Source: Elusimicrobia bacterium HGW-Elusimicrobia-3 (GTDB lineage: Bacteria > Elusimicrobiota > Elusimicrobia > Elusimicrobiales > UBA9959). Taken from it: a DNA stretch of 52,934 nucleotides. The position numbers and the translations under genes were made by a program. The stretch spans positions 1 to 52,934 of the forward strand of contig PHAL01000010.1 of the NCBI GenBank assembly GCA_002840355.1. Reading direction: 5' to 3'. The notes under the pieces are model-generated. The model made no database searches. It was not told where the DNA came from and worked only from the letters and a program-made list of their open reading frames with translations. Shown piece after piece: positions 1-7,551 of the stretch (the first letter of the stretch is position 1; the number at the start of each line of letters is the position of its first letter).

Positions 1-9
1 GGAGGGGGA

Positions 10-75
10 CCCGCCCGCATGGGCGGGGGAACCGCGCAACGGTTCCCCGGGTGTGGGGCTAGGGGGAGTACCCCC
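10..75 (+). promoter_or_regulatory. three tandem hairpins in the hydG leader
   Basis: Three perfect stem-loops stand in a row upstream of hydG: CCCGCCC/GGGCGGG at 10-27 (4-nt loop), GGGGAACCG/CGGTTCCCC at 26-48 (5-nt loop) and GGGGG/CCCCC at 62-75 (4-nt loop). The first two share two bases, so they could be alternative folds. No T-run follows, so this is not a classic intrinsic terminator on the + strand. It could be the end of an upstream transcription unit, or a structured leader of the hyd operon. A purine-rich GTGAGGA (92-98) gives hydG its ribosome-binding site. Confidence 0.5.
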
Positions 76-101
76 GGCGGCCCTGTGCAGAGTGAGGAAC
101 T

Positions 102-1580
102 ATGGAAACCGTAACAGTAAACGCCGACACCTACGCCGATCACCTCAAGGACGGCCAGGATTTCATAGACGACGCCGCCCTTAAAGCGGCCCTGGCCGCC
201 CCGGCCCCGACACCGGAGCGCGTGCGCGCCATTCTCGCCCGCTCGCTGGCCGTCTCCGAGGCGCTGCCGCCCGAGGACGCCGCCGCCCTGCTGGCCGTGG
301 AGGACCCCGGCCTGCTGGAGGAGATCTTCCAGGCCGCGCGCGACGTCAAGCGCAAGGTCTACGACAACCGGGTCATCACCTTCGCCCCGCTGTACGCCAG
401 CAATTTCTGCGTCAACAACTGCCTCTATTGCGGCTTCCGCACCGGCAATGCCGGCGCCGTGCGCCGCAAGCTCTCCATGCCCGAGATCAAGGCCGAGGCC
501 GAAGCCCTGGCCGGCACCATAGGCCACAAGCGCATCATCTTCGTCACCGGCGAGCATCCCGCCACCGGCGCGCAGTACATAGCCGAGGCGATGCGCACGA
601 TCTACGACGTCAAAGTGCCCACCAGGAAGGGTTTCGGCCAGATCAGGCGCGTAAACGTGAACGCCGCCCCGATGAGCGTGCCGGACCTGAAACTGCTCAA
701 AGAGGCCGGCATAGGCACCTACCAGGTGTTTCAGGAGACCTATGACCGCGAGCTGTACGCTAAACTGCACCCGGGCGGCACGCCCAAGGCCGACTACCGC
801 TGGCGCCTGTACGTCATGCACCGCGCCTTCGCGGCCGGCATAGACGACGTGGCCCTGGGCGCCCTGTTCGGCCTGAACCCCGACTGGAAGTTCGAGGTGC
901 TGGGCCTGGTGGCCCATGCCCGCGAGCTGGAGGCCCGCTTCGGCATCGGTCCGCATACCATCTCGTTCCCGCGCCTCGAGAGCGCCGACGGCACCAGCCT
1001 GCCGGCCAGCAGCCTGAAGAATGTTTCGGACGCGGACTTCAAGAAGCTGGTGGCGGTGCTGCGCCTGTCGGTGCCCTATGCCGGCATGATAGTCACCGCC
1101 CGCGAGCGCCCGGAGACCATACGCGAGGTCATCGGCATGTGCACGCAGCGCGACGCCAGCACCCGCATAGGCATAGGCGCCTACTCCGAGCGCGCCGGCG
1201 CGCAGGAAGCAGAGAAGCAGCAGTTCATCCTGGGCGACACCCGAAGTCTCGACGAGGTGATAGGCGAGCTCGCGGACCTGGGCCATATCACCAGCTTCTG
1301 CACGTCGGGCTACCGCTGCGGCCGCACCGGCGACCATATCATGAAGCTGCTCAAAAGCGGCCACGAGAGCCGCTTCTGCAAGCTCAACGCCGTGCTCACC
1401 TTCCGCGAGTGGCTCGACGACTTCGCCACGCCCGCCACCCAGGCCAAGGGCGAGGCCCTGATCAAGCGCGAGATCGCCGAGATCCGCGCCCGCTCGGCCC
1501 ATTTCCCGCCCGAGACGGTGAAAATGCTCGAGGCCTATTATGACCGCATAGAGAAAGGCGAGAGGGACTTATGCTTCTGA
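102..1580 (+). CDS. hydG: [FeFe] hydrogenase H-cluster radical SAM maturase HydG
   Basis: HydG cleaves tyrosine by radical SAM chemistry and builds the Fe(CO)2(CN)-type synthon of the hydrogenase H-cluster in the cytoplasm. The 492-residue protein has the usual family length. The radical-SAM CX3CX2C motif is C103-VNN-C107-LY-C110. The HydG-specific auxiliary cluster normally uses CX2CX22C; here the segment reads CTSGYRCGRTG, so the ligand candidates are C400, C406 and C426. Residue 403, the usual second cysteine, is glycine. First-to-last spacing is exactly canonical. The ATG at 102 is preceded by a GTGAGGA ribosome-binding site. hydE and hydF follow on the same strand, which fixes the identity. 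No hydrogenase structural gene lies in the window. Confidence 0.95.
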   Translation: METVTVNADTYADHLKDGQDFIDDAALKAALAAPAPTPERVRAILARSLAVSEALPPEDAAALLAVEDPGLLEEIFQAARDVKRKVYDNRVITFAPLYASNFCVNNCLYCGFRTGNAGAVRRKLSMPEIKAEAEALAGTIGHKRIIFVTGEHPATGAQYIAEAMRTIYDVKVPTRKGFGQIRRVNVNAAPMSVPDLKLLKEAGIGTYQVFQETYDRELYAKLHPGGTPKADYRWRLYVMHRAFAAGIDDVALGALFGLNPDWKFEVLGLVAHARELEARFGIGPHTISFPRLESADGTSLPASSLKNVSDADFKKLVAVLRLSVPYAGMIVTARERPETIREVIGMCTQRDASTRIGIGAYSERAGAQEAEKQQFILGDTRSLDEVIGELADLGHITSFCTSGYRCGRTGDHIMKLLKSGHESRFCKLNAVLTFREWLDDFATPATQAKGEALIKREIAEIRARSAHFPPETVKMLEAYYDRIEKGERDLCF

Positions 1581-1594
1581 AGCGCGTATACGAG

Positions 1595-1725
1595 GGTCCG
1601 CCTACGGGCCGGGCCCGTCAGGCACGGGGTCTCGCACACCGTGCTCGCCCCTCCTCACTCGGCCTCGGCGCTACGCAAGCCTCGGCCTCCGTGAGGGCCT
1701 TCCGAACCCAACCCGTCGGCGGACC
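1595..1725. repeat. structured intergenic element with terminal inverted repeats
   Basis: The 169-nt gap between hydG and hydE is bounded by a 14-nt imperfect inverted repeat, GGTCCGCCTACGGG (1595-1608) against CCCGTCGGCGGACC (1712-1725), with one mismatch. Nested inside are GCACGG/CCGTGC (1622-1627, 1639-1644) and CCTCAC/GTGAGG (1653-1658, 1691-1696). The result is a multi-branched fold. It could be a MITE-like insertion or an RNA element in the hyd transcript. A 60-codon reading frame crosses it but looks like chance. Confidence 0.5.
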
Positions 1726-1749
1726 GACTGCGCATCTCGCGGGATATTT

Positions 1750-2745
1750 ATGAATAAAGTCGACATCATCGCAGCCCTCGATCCGGACAATGATCCGGCG
1801 ACGCTGTTCGCCCTGGCCGACAACATACGCCGGGAAGAGCTGGGCGACGGCGTGCACCTGCGCGGCCTGATAGAGTTCTCCAACCATTGCCGCCGCCGCT
1901 GCTACTATTGCGGCATACGCGCCGGCAACGCCCGTGTGCGCCGCTACCGCCTCACCGCCGACCAGATCCTCGGCTGCGCCCGCACCGCCGCGCGGCTGAA
2001 CTACAAGACCATTGTGATGCAGTCCGGCGAGGACAACCACTGGGGCCCGCGCGAGCTGGCCGACATGGTGGCGAAAGTCAAACAGGAGACCGGCCTGGCC
2101 ATCACGCTGTCCGTCGGCGAGCACAGCAAAGAAGACTACAAGCTGCTGCGCGCCGCCGGGGCCGACCGCTTCCTCTTGCGCTTCGAAACCTCCGACCGCC
2201 GCCTGTTCAGCATGCTCAAGCCCGACAGCGACTACGACAACCGCTTCCGCTGCCTGGCCTGGCTCAAGGAGGCCGGCTTCCAGGTGGGCTCGGGCGTGAT
2301 GGCCGGCCTGCCGGGCCAGACGCTGGAGAGCATGGCCGACGATATTTTAATGTTCAAACAGCTGGAACTGGACATGGTGGGCATAGGCCCTTTCATAGCC
2401 AACCCCGACACGCCGATGGCCGGCGCCGTGGGCGGCTCGCTGGACCTGAGCCTGCGCATGGTGGCGCTGGCCCGCATAGTCACCCGCAATACCCATATAC
2501 CAGCCACCACGGCGATGGGCAGCATAGACCCGCAGGGCCGGCAGAAGGCGCTGCGCTGCGGCGCCAACGTGCTGATGCCCAATATCAGCCCGACGGAGCA
2601 CCGCGTGGACTACAGCCTGTACCCCGGCAAGATCTGCACCAACGAGGCCCCCGAGCAATGCGCCGGCTGCGTGGACGCCATGCTGGGCGCGCTCGGCCGC
2701 CACCGCGCGCAAGGCTACGGCCACACACTTAAGGCTAACGTATGA
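1750..2745 (+). CDS. hydE: [FeFe] hydrogenase H-cluster radical SAM maturase HydE
   Basis: HydE is the second radical SAM enzyme of H-cluster assembly; it acts on the HydG product on the way to the dithiomethylamine-bridged diiron unit. The 331-residue protein carries CX3CX2C as CRRRCYYC near residues 47-54, followed by the family-typical GIRAGN and, further on, a QSGED segment that fits the SAM-binding region. A cysteine-rich tail (CTNEAPEQCAGC) lies near residue 300, where some HydE proteins bind a dispensable second cluster. The ATG at 1750 has only a weak ribosome-binding site, so translation may depend on the structured gap upstream. The stop overlaps the hydF start by four bases (ATGA), indicating coupled translation. 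Confidence 0.93.
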   Translation: MNKVDIIAALDPDNDPATLFALADNIRREELGDGVHLRGLIEFSNHCRRRCYYCGIRAGNARVRRYRLTADQILGCARTAARLNYKTIVMQSGEDNHWGPRELADMVAKVKQETGLAITLSVGEHSKEDYKLLRAAGADRFLLRFETSDRRLFSMLKPDSDYDNRFRCLAWLKEAGFQVGSGVMAGLPGQTLESMADDILMFKQLELDMVGIGPFIANPDTPMAGAVGGSLDLSLRMVALARIVTRNTHIPATTAMGSIDPQGRQKALRCGANVLMPNISPTEHRVDYSLYPGKICTNEAPEQCAGCVDAMLGALGRHRAQGYGHTLKANV

Positions 2746-3992
2746 ACACCACCCCGAAATCCATGCGGCTGCAAGTAGCGATCTTCGGCCGCACCAACGC
2801 GGGCAAGTCCAGCGTGCTCAACCTCATCGCCGGCCAGGACGTGGCCATCACCTCGCCAGTGCCCGGCACCACCACCGACGTGGTGGAAAAGAGCATGGAG
2901 CTGCTGCCGGTGGGCCCGGTGGTCTTTCTCGACACCGCCGGCCTCGACGACGCCAGCGAGCTCGGCGCCCTGCGCACCGAGCGCGCCCGCCGCATCTTCG
3001 ACCGCGCCGACGTGGCCATCCTGGTGGTGGAGCCGTTCGGCTGGGGGGACTGCGAGAGCGGCATCGCGGCCGCCGCCCGCGAGAAGAACATACCGCTGAT
3101 AGTGCTGGTCAACAAGACCGATATCGCCGCCCCGTCCCCGGAGCTGCTGGCCGCGCTCAAGGAGCGCGATCTGGAGCCCATACTCTGCTCGGCCCTCACC
3201 CGCAGCCTGGGCGAAGTCACCGTGTCGGCCATCAAGAGCCGCCTGCTCCAGCTCACGCAGGGCAAGGCCGGCCCGAAGGCCATACTGGGCGACCTGGTGC
3301 GGCCCGGCCAGACCGTAGTATTCATCATACCGATAGACAAGGAGGCCCCGAAGGGCCGCATCATACTGCCGCAGGTGCAGGCCATGCGCGACCTGCTCGA
3401 CCACGGCGTGTTCTTCCTGACCTGCCGCGAGCATGAATATGTACAGGCCCTCGCCGCCCTCAGGGAGCCGCCGGCCCTGGTGGTCTGCGACTCGCAGGTG
3501 GTGGACTATATGGCGGCCAATACGCCGACGGGGTTGCCCTGCACCACTTTCTCCATCCTTTTCGCCCGCTTCAAGGGGGACCTGGCCGCCTATGCCGCCG
3601 GCGCCGCCGCCATACGCGCGCTGCGCCCCGGCGACAGGGTGGCGGTGCTGGAAGGCTGCAGCCACCACGCCATAGAGGACGATATAGGCCGCGTGAAGCT
3701 GCCGCGCTGGCTGAAGCAGACCGTCGGCGGCGAATTAAAGATAGATACCTTTGCCGGCCACGACATTCCGGCCGGCCTGGGCGACTATAAACTGGCCATA
3801 CAATGCGGCGGCTGCATGCTGGGCCGCACCGAGATACTGGGCCGCATGGGCAAGGCCGCCGCGGCCGGCATTCCCATCACCAATTACGGCACGGCCATCT
3901 CGGAGTGCAAAGGCGTGCTGGAACGCGTGCTGGGCCCCTTTCCGGCCGCCCTGGAGGCCTACCGGCAGGCCAAGGCTGCAGTGAAAGTGTAA
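2742..3992 (+). CDS. hydF: [FeFe] hydrogenase H-cluster maturation GTPase HydF
   Basis: HydF is the GTPase scaffold that carries the 2Fe precursor to apo-hydrogenase. An N-terminal Ras-like GTPase domain shows P-loop GRTNAGKSS, G3 DTAG and G4 NKTD. A dimerisation domain and a C-terminal iron-sulfur domain follow. The family motif CxHx(44-53)HCxxC appears as C306-S-H308 and Q354-C355-GG-C358. The three cysteines are kept, but the histidine before the second cysteine is glutamine. The length of 416 residues is normal. The gene starts inside the hydE stop (ATGA) and ends in a strong terminator shared with the convergent gene pair. Confidence 0.93.
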   Translation: MNTTPKSMRLQVAIFGRTNAGKSSVLNLIAGQDVAITSPVPGTTTDVVEKSMELLPVGPVVFLDTAGLDDASELGALRTERARRIFDRADVAILVVEPFGWGDCESGIAAAAREKNIPLIVLVNKTDIAAPSPELLAALKERDLEPILCSALTRSLGEVTVSAIKSRLLQLTQGKAGPKAILGDLVRPGQTVVFIIPIDKEAPKGRIILPQVQAMRDLLDHGVFFLTCREHEYVQALAALREPPALVVCDSQVVDYMAANTPTGLPCTTFSILFARFKGDLAAYAAGAAAIRALRPGDRVAVLEGCSHHAIEDDIGRVKLPRWLKQTVGGELKIDTFAGHDIPAGLGDYKLAIQCGGCMLGRTEILGRMGKAAAAGIPITNYGTAISECKGVLERVLGPFPAALEAYRQAKAAVKV

Positions 3993-4007
3993 ACAAGCGC
4001 GGCAAAT

Positions 4008-4039
4008 AAAAAAGCCCGGCTACTCAGCCGGGCTTTTTT
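4008..4039. terminator. bidirectional intrinsic terminator between hydF and the convergent ATPase gene
   Basis: A perfect 14-bp stem has an A-run on its left flank and a T-run on its right flank: the left arm is 4008-4021, the loop is ACTC (4022-4025), and the right arm 4026-4039 ends in six T. Because the A-run becomes a T-run on the minus strand, the hairpin can stop transcripts from both sides. Confidence 0.93.
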
Positions 4040-4050
4040 GTATATGACTG

Positions 4051-6330
4051 TCAGAGTTTTATCAGCGTCACGTCCAGGCCGGCTTCTTCCGCCTTGGGGG
4101 GAACGCTTTGGTCCTTGGTGAGCAGTATGATCTGCCAGCCGGTCTCCTGCTGGAAAGCGGCCAGCAGCCGCAGGGCCGCCGCCTCGCGCTCGGGGTCGAG
4201 GGTATAGAAAGGCTCGTCGAGCAACAGCAGGGCGGGGGCCAGCTTACCGTCGGGGCCCAGCCTGGCCTTGCGGGCCATCGTCAGCCGGGCGGCCAGCATG
4301 AACAGGTCCCGCGTGCCGGTGGAAAGGAATTTGACCGGCCGCAGGTTGCCGCCGGCGTCGTTCATAGAGGCCTCGGCCGCGTCGAAGCTGCCGAACTGCG
4401 CCCGCAGGCCGGGCACGGCCCCGGCCAGCGTGGCCGTAACCTCCTGCGCCAGCGCGTCGAAAGCCATCTTGGAACTGGCGGCCAGTTTGCCGAAAACCTC
4501 GGCGGCCAGGCGGTAGGCCTCGGCCTTGAGTTCCAGGCCGGCTATCTCCTCGCGGGCGGCGGCTATCTCCCTCTCGCCGCTATTGATCCGTTCGGGCAGG
4601 CTCTCCAGCCGGGCGCCGGCCACGGCGCGGGCTTTGTCCATGGCGTGGGAGATCTCCCTGGCCTCGGCCTCCAGGTCGCGCGCCTCGCGTGTCCGGTCGG
4701 CCAGGCGGGCCTTGAGGCGCTCCAGCTCCGGCTCGTCGGCCTTGGTGGGGTCCACGCCCTTGACGTCCAGCGCCTCCTTCTCCAGGAACAGCCTGTCCCG
4801 TATCTCCTCGTCGGAAGAGCAGTGGTACTTCTCCTTGAATATCTTCAGCCGCTCCAGTATGTCGCCGGCCTTGCCGGAGAGCTTCTCGTAGGCGGACAAC
4901 CGCTGCAGATAATCGTCCTCGCTGGCGCAACTCCGCTCTTTCAGCCAGGCTTCGGCCTTACCGAGGGCGGCCCCGGCCGCGGCTTTGAGTTCAGCCACAT
5001 TGATGGCGGCGGCTTTAACGCCGGCCTCCAGGTCGGCGTGGGCGCCGGCCCTGGCCTTTAGCGAGTCCGCCTCGGCGGCGGCCTCGGCCCCGGCTTTAGC
5101 CAGCCAGGCGCGCGCGGCCTCCAGCTCGGCGGGGAGTGCCACGTCGGAGACGGTGGTCCACTCGGCGGCGGCGCCGTCGAGGAAGGCTTTTGTTTCCTCG
5201 GGCGTGTGGCCGGCGAAGGTTTCTTTGACCGAAAGTTTCAGGCCCACCCAGGCGCCGGCAATGGCTATGGCCACCGACGCCCCGTAAGCGCCGGTATTAT
5301 TGCCGCTGTAGGCCACGAAAGCGGCCAGGCCCAGCGCGGCGCACCAGAGCCCTACCCGCAGCGGCTTGTTGACCACGGCCACGGCATGCGGGGGGGCGGA
5401 AACGAAAGCGGTAAGCTTGTCGGACAGGGCGGCGGCGGTTTCGGCCTGTTTCTTTATGACCGGTATGCGGGCCACCAGCGTGTCCAGGCCGCCCTTTGAG
5501 GCGGCCAGGGCGGTCTGACGCTCGCCCAGCGCTGCCGCGGCGGTGTCGGCGGCGCGCTCCCGCTCGCGGGCCTCGTGCTGCAATGCGCGGTAGGCGCTCA
5601 GCTCGCTGCCGGAGAAGCGCCCCATGCCGGCCAGCTCCTCGCGGGCGGCCTTGAGCTCGCGCAGCGCCTTTATGCCGGCCTCGGCCGAGGCCAGCCGGCA
5701 GGCCATGGAGATCTCTTCGAATTTAACATTGGCCGCGTGCGCCTCGGCCTTCTTGGCCTCCAGCGCCGCGTTCCTGGCCTTGAGTTCGCCCTCCAGGCGG
5801 CGGGTTTCGGCCTCACCGGAGAAAATGCGGTCGCGCTCGGCCTTCAGCGCGTCCAGCTCGGGCAGTTTGCGGGAGAGCTGGGCGTTGAGGTCGGTTATGC
5901 GGGCCTGCACGCCGCCGGCGGCCCTGGTCTTGGCCTTGCGGGCCAGCGCCTCGGCTATCTCGGCTGGGTTCAGCCCGGCGTTGAGCAGTTTGGCCTGCGC
6001 CATGCCGGCCCAGGTGCCGCCTTCAGCGGCGTGTATGTCGCCGTCCCCGGCGCGTATGGCGAAGATCTCCAGGAACTCGTCGAAATCGAAGGCCAGCGGC
6101 TCGCCCTTCCAGGTGATGGCGGCCTGGCGTATGGCGGTATAGCGGCCGGCCAGGCGTTTCCAGGGTTTCAGATTCTCTTTCCTGGAACTTGCGCACAGCG
6201 CGTCGAACAGGGCGTCGAAGACCGTGGTCTTGCCGGCCTCGTTGGGCCCGGCCACCACGGTGAAAGGCCCGAAGTCCCAATGGGCCTTGGCGAACTTGCC
6301 GTAATCTTTTACCTCGAGGCGCGCGATCAT
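4051..6330 (-). CDS. YhaN-like (SbcC/Rad50-type) coiled-coil ATPase
   Basis: This is a 759-residue ABC-type ATPase of the Rad50/SbcC/RecF class. Walker A GPNEAGKTT is at residues 28-36. Long Ala/Glu/Lys-rich coiled coils follow, interrupted mid-protein by a hydrophobic stretch long enough for two membrane helices (starting at PLRVGLWCAALGL). The C-terminal lobe carries a signature-like STGTRDLFML and Walker B LLLLDEPF followed by TLDPE. Membrane helices within the coil resemble B. subtilis YhaN rather than SbcC. The start at 6330 is chosen because it overlaps the stop of the upstream nuclease gene (ATGA); a longer reading frame to 6522 lies wholly inside that gene. The pair probably processes DNA ends; the specific substrate is unknown. 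Confidence 0.8.
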   Translation of the reverse strand: MIARLEVKDYGKFAKAHWDFGPFTVVAGPNEAGKTTVFDALFDALCASSRKENLKPWKRLAGRYTAIRQAAITWKGEPLAFDFDEFLEIFAIRAGDGDIHAAEGGTWAGMAQAKLLNAGLNPAEIAEALARKAKTRAAGGVQARITDLNAQLSRKLPELDALKAERDRIFSGEAETRRLEGELKARNAALEAKKAEAHAANVKFEEISMACRLASAEAGIKALRELKAAREELAGMGRFSGSELSAYRALQHEARERERAADTAAAALGERQTALAASKGGLDTLVARIPVIKKQAETAAALSDKLTAFVSAPPHAVAVVNKPLRVGLWCAALGLAAFVAYSGNNTGAYGASVAIAIAGAWVGLKLSVKETFAGHTPEETKAFLDGAAAEWTTVSDVALPAELEAARAWLAKAGAEAAAEADSLKARAGAHADLEAGVKAAAINVAELKAAAGAALGKAEAWLKERSCASEDDYLQRLSAYEKLSGKAGDILERLKIFKEKYHCSSDEEIRDRLFLEKEALDVKGVDPTKADEPELERLKARLADRTREARDLEAEAREISHAMDKARAVAGARLESLPERINSGEREIAAAREEIAGLELKAEAYRLAAEVFGKLAASSKMAFDALAQEVTATLAGAVPGLRAQFGSFDAAEASMNDAGGNLRPVKFLSTGTRDLFMLAARLTMARKARLGPDGKLAPALLLLDEPFYTLDPEREAAALRLLAAFQQETGWQIILLTKDQSVPPKAEEAGLDVTLIKL

Positions 6331-7424
6331 TTGGCGCCTCCCAGCCCGGCGGCTATCTCTTCCAGGCCGAATTGCCGGGCCAGCAGCCAGCGGCGGTAGG
6401 CCTCGGCCTCTTCGGGCTCGGGCTTGATGGCCTCCAGCTCGGCCAGGAAATTCCTGGCCAGGCCGTTGGTGGAGATCTCGGCGGCCACCTTGGTGCGCAG
6501 CTCCACCTCGGCCAAGCGGCAAGCCGCGGCCAGCCTGGCGCGCAGCTTTTCGGCCTCGGCGGCGGCGGCCTTCTCGTCCTCCACCACGCCGGTGATCTTA
6601 ACGTCCACCAGGTCCAGCGCGCCGATCTGGTCCTCTATCTTGTGCAGGCCGACCAGGTCCAGCGCGCCGTCTATGCCCATGGCCAGGTAATACTCGCGGT
6701 ACTGGCCGGCGGATTTCATCACCACCTCGCGGCTGGCGATAGTCGTCCCGTTAATATCCAGAACGCGCACGGTGCGCGGGCCGGCCTCGCGGGCATGGGC
6801 GCGCCAGACGCGGGGGGAACCCGGGTAGCAGGCCAGGGCCCCGCCGAGGCGCTGCTCGCGGCCGGAATGCACATGGCCCATGGCGGCATAGTCCACGGCA
6901 AAGCGGGCGAAGAAATCGTCCTCTATCACGCCGGCCCGCGCGTCGGCCTCCTCGTCGGGGCCGGTATAGATGGTGGAATTGAGGGCATGCACCACGGCCA
7001 GCCGGGCGGCGCCTTCGCGCTTGGGCGGCACCTTCCAGTCGCGGTAGCCGTCGTAATTGGCGGCATGCGGCACGCAGACGAACTCCACGCCCTCGGCCTC
7101 GAAGAAGACGAAAGGGGCCTTGGCGTAGAACTGCACCGGGTCCAGGCTGTAGGCGGCCAGGTCGGCCGTGGCGCCGCGGCCCTCGTGGTTGCCGGGTATA
7201 TAAATGGTGCGGCAGCCTTCCTCGTGCAGGTGAAATAGCTTGGTGCGCACTTCCTTGCGCAGCGCCTCGAAGTCGGCGTAAGAGTCGAACAGGTCCCCGG
7301 CTATGATCAAAAAGCCGGCCTTCTCCGCGCGCGCCAGGGCGAGTATCTCGTCGAGCACGGCGTAGCAATAGTCCTTGTCTGCCACGCTTATGTGGAGGTC
7401 AGCTGTATGTATTAATTTGGCCAT
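6327..7424 (-). CDS. YhaO/SbcD-like metallophosphoesterase, DNA repair exonuclease
   Basis: This is a 365-residue calcineurin-fold nuclease of the Mre11/SbcD/YhaO class. All metal motifs are visible: HTADLH near the N-terminus, GDLFDS, GNHE, and GHVHSG. The C-terminal third is a Glu/Ala-rich region suited to docking on the partner ATPase. Its stop overlaps the ATPase start by four bases, so the two are made together. In Mre11-Rad50-like complexes this subunit supplies the nuclease activity and the partner supplies ATP-driven gating. A TATAAT box lies 13 nt upstream of the ATG, with an AGAGGG ribosome-binding site between them. Confidence 0.85.
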   Translation of the reverse strand: MAKLIHTADLHISVADKDYCYAVLDEILALARAEKAGFLIIAGDLFDSYADFEALRKEVRTKLFHLHEEGCRTIYIPGNHEGRGATADLAAYSLDPVQFYAKAPFVFFEAEGVEFVCVPHAANYDGYRDWKVPPKREGAARLAVVHALNSTIYTGPDEEADARAGVIEDDFFARFAVDYAAMGHVHSGREQRLGGALACYPGSPRVWRAHAREAGPRTVRVLDINGTTIASREVVMKSAGQYREYYLAMGIDGALDLVGLHKIEDQIGALDLVDVKITGVVEDEKAAAAEAEKLRARLAAACRLAEVELRTKVAAEISTNGLARNFLAELEAIKPEPEEAEAYRRWLLARQFGLEEIAAGLGGAK

Positions 7425-7436
7425 AGAACCCTCTAG

Positions 7437-7465
7437 ATTATAGTTAATTAGCGCGCCGCTGAAAA
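7437..7465 (-). promoter_or_regulatory. promoter of the YhaO/YhaN-like operon
   Basis: On the minus strand a perfect -10 TATAAT (7442 down to 7437) sits 17 bp from a weaker -35 TTTTCA (7465-7460). The -10 box is only 13 nt from the start codon at 7424, implying a very short leader that still contains an AGAGGG ribosome-binding site. Confidence 0.55.
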
Positions 7466-7483
7466 AAGTATACCAGGCGAAGG

Positions 7484-7502
7484 CGACAAGGGCGTGTCGG
7501 GG
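7484..7502 (-). repeat. dispersed hairpin repeat, copy 1
   Basis: The 19-nt sequence here is the exact reverse complement of 14707-14725, a GACA/TGTC-containing hairpin unit with the core CCCTTGTCG. Related units lie at 51768-51780 and 51901-51924. All are intergenic. Confidence 0.6.
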
Positions 7503-7551
7503 TAAATTGGCGTTTGTGCCGGGGCCCAGCCTTTCCTACAATATACATAGC

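Noticed and set aside
1622-1696. tRNA-like fold in the hydG-hydE gap
   Set aside because: The stems do not give an acceptor-D-anticodon-T arrangement, and there is no T-arm GTTC motif at the right place.
1571-1753. 60-codon frame between hydG and hydE
   Set aside because: It crosses the inverted-repeat element, overlaps both neighbours, and has low-complexity Arg/Ala content typical of GC-rich noncoding frames.
4108-6399. Long open frames opposite the YhaN-like gene
   Set aside because: They are antisense frames caused by GC-rich codon bias; the minus strand carries clear ATPase motifs.
6331-6522. N-terminal extension of the YhaN-like ATPase gene to 6522
   Set aside because: The extension lies wholly inside the upstream nuclease gene, has no similarity to the family, and the ATG at 6330 overlaps the nuclease stop in the usual ATGA coupling.
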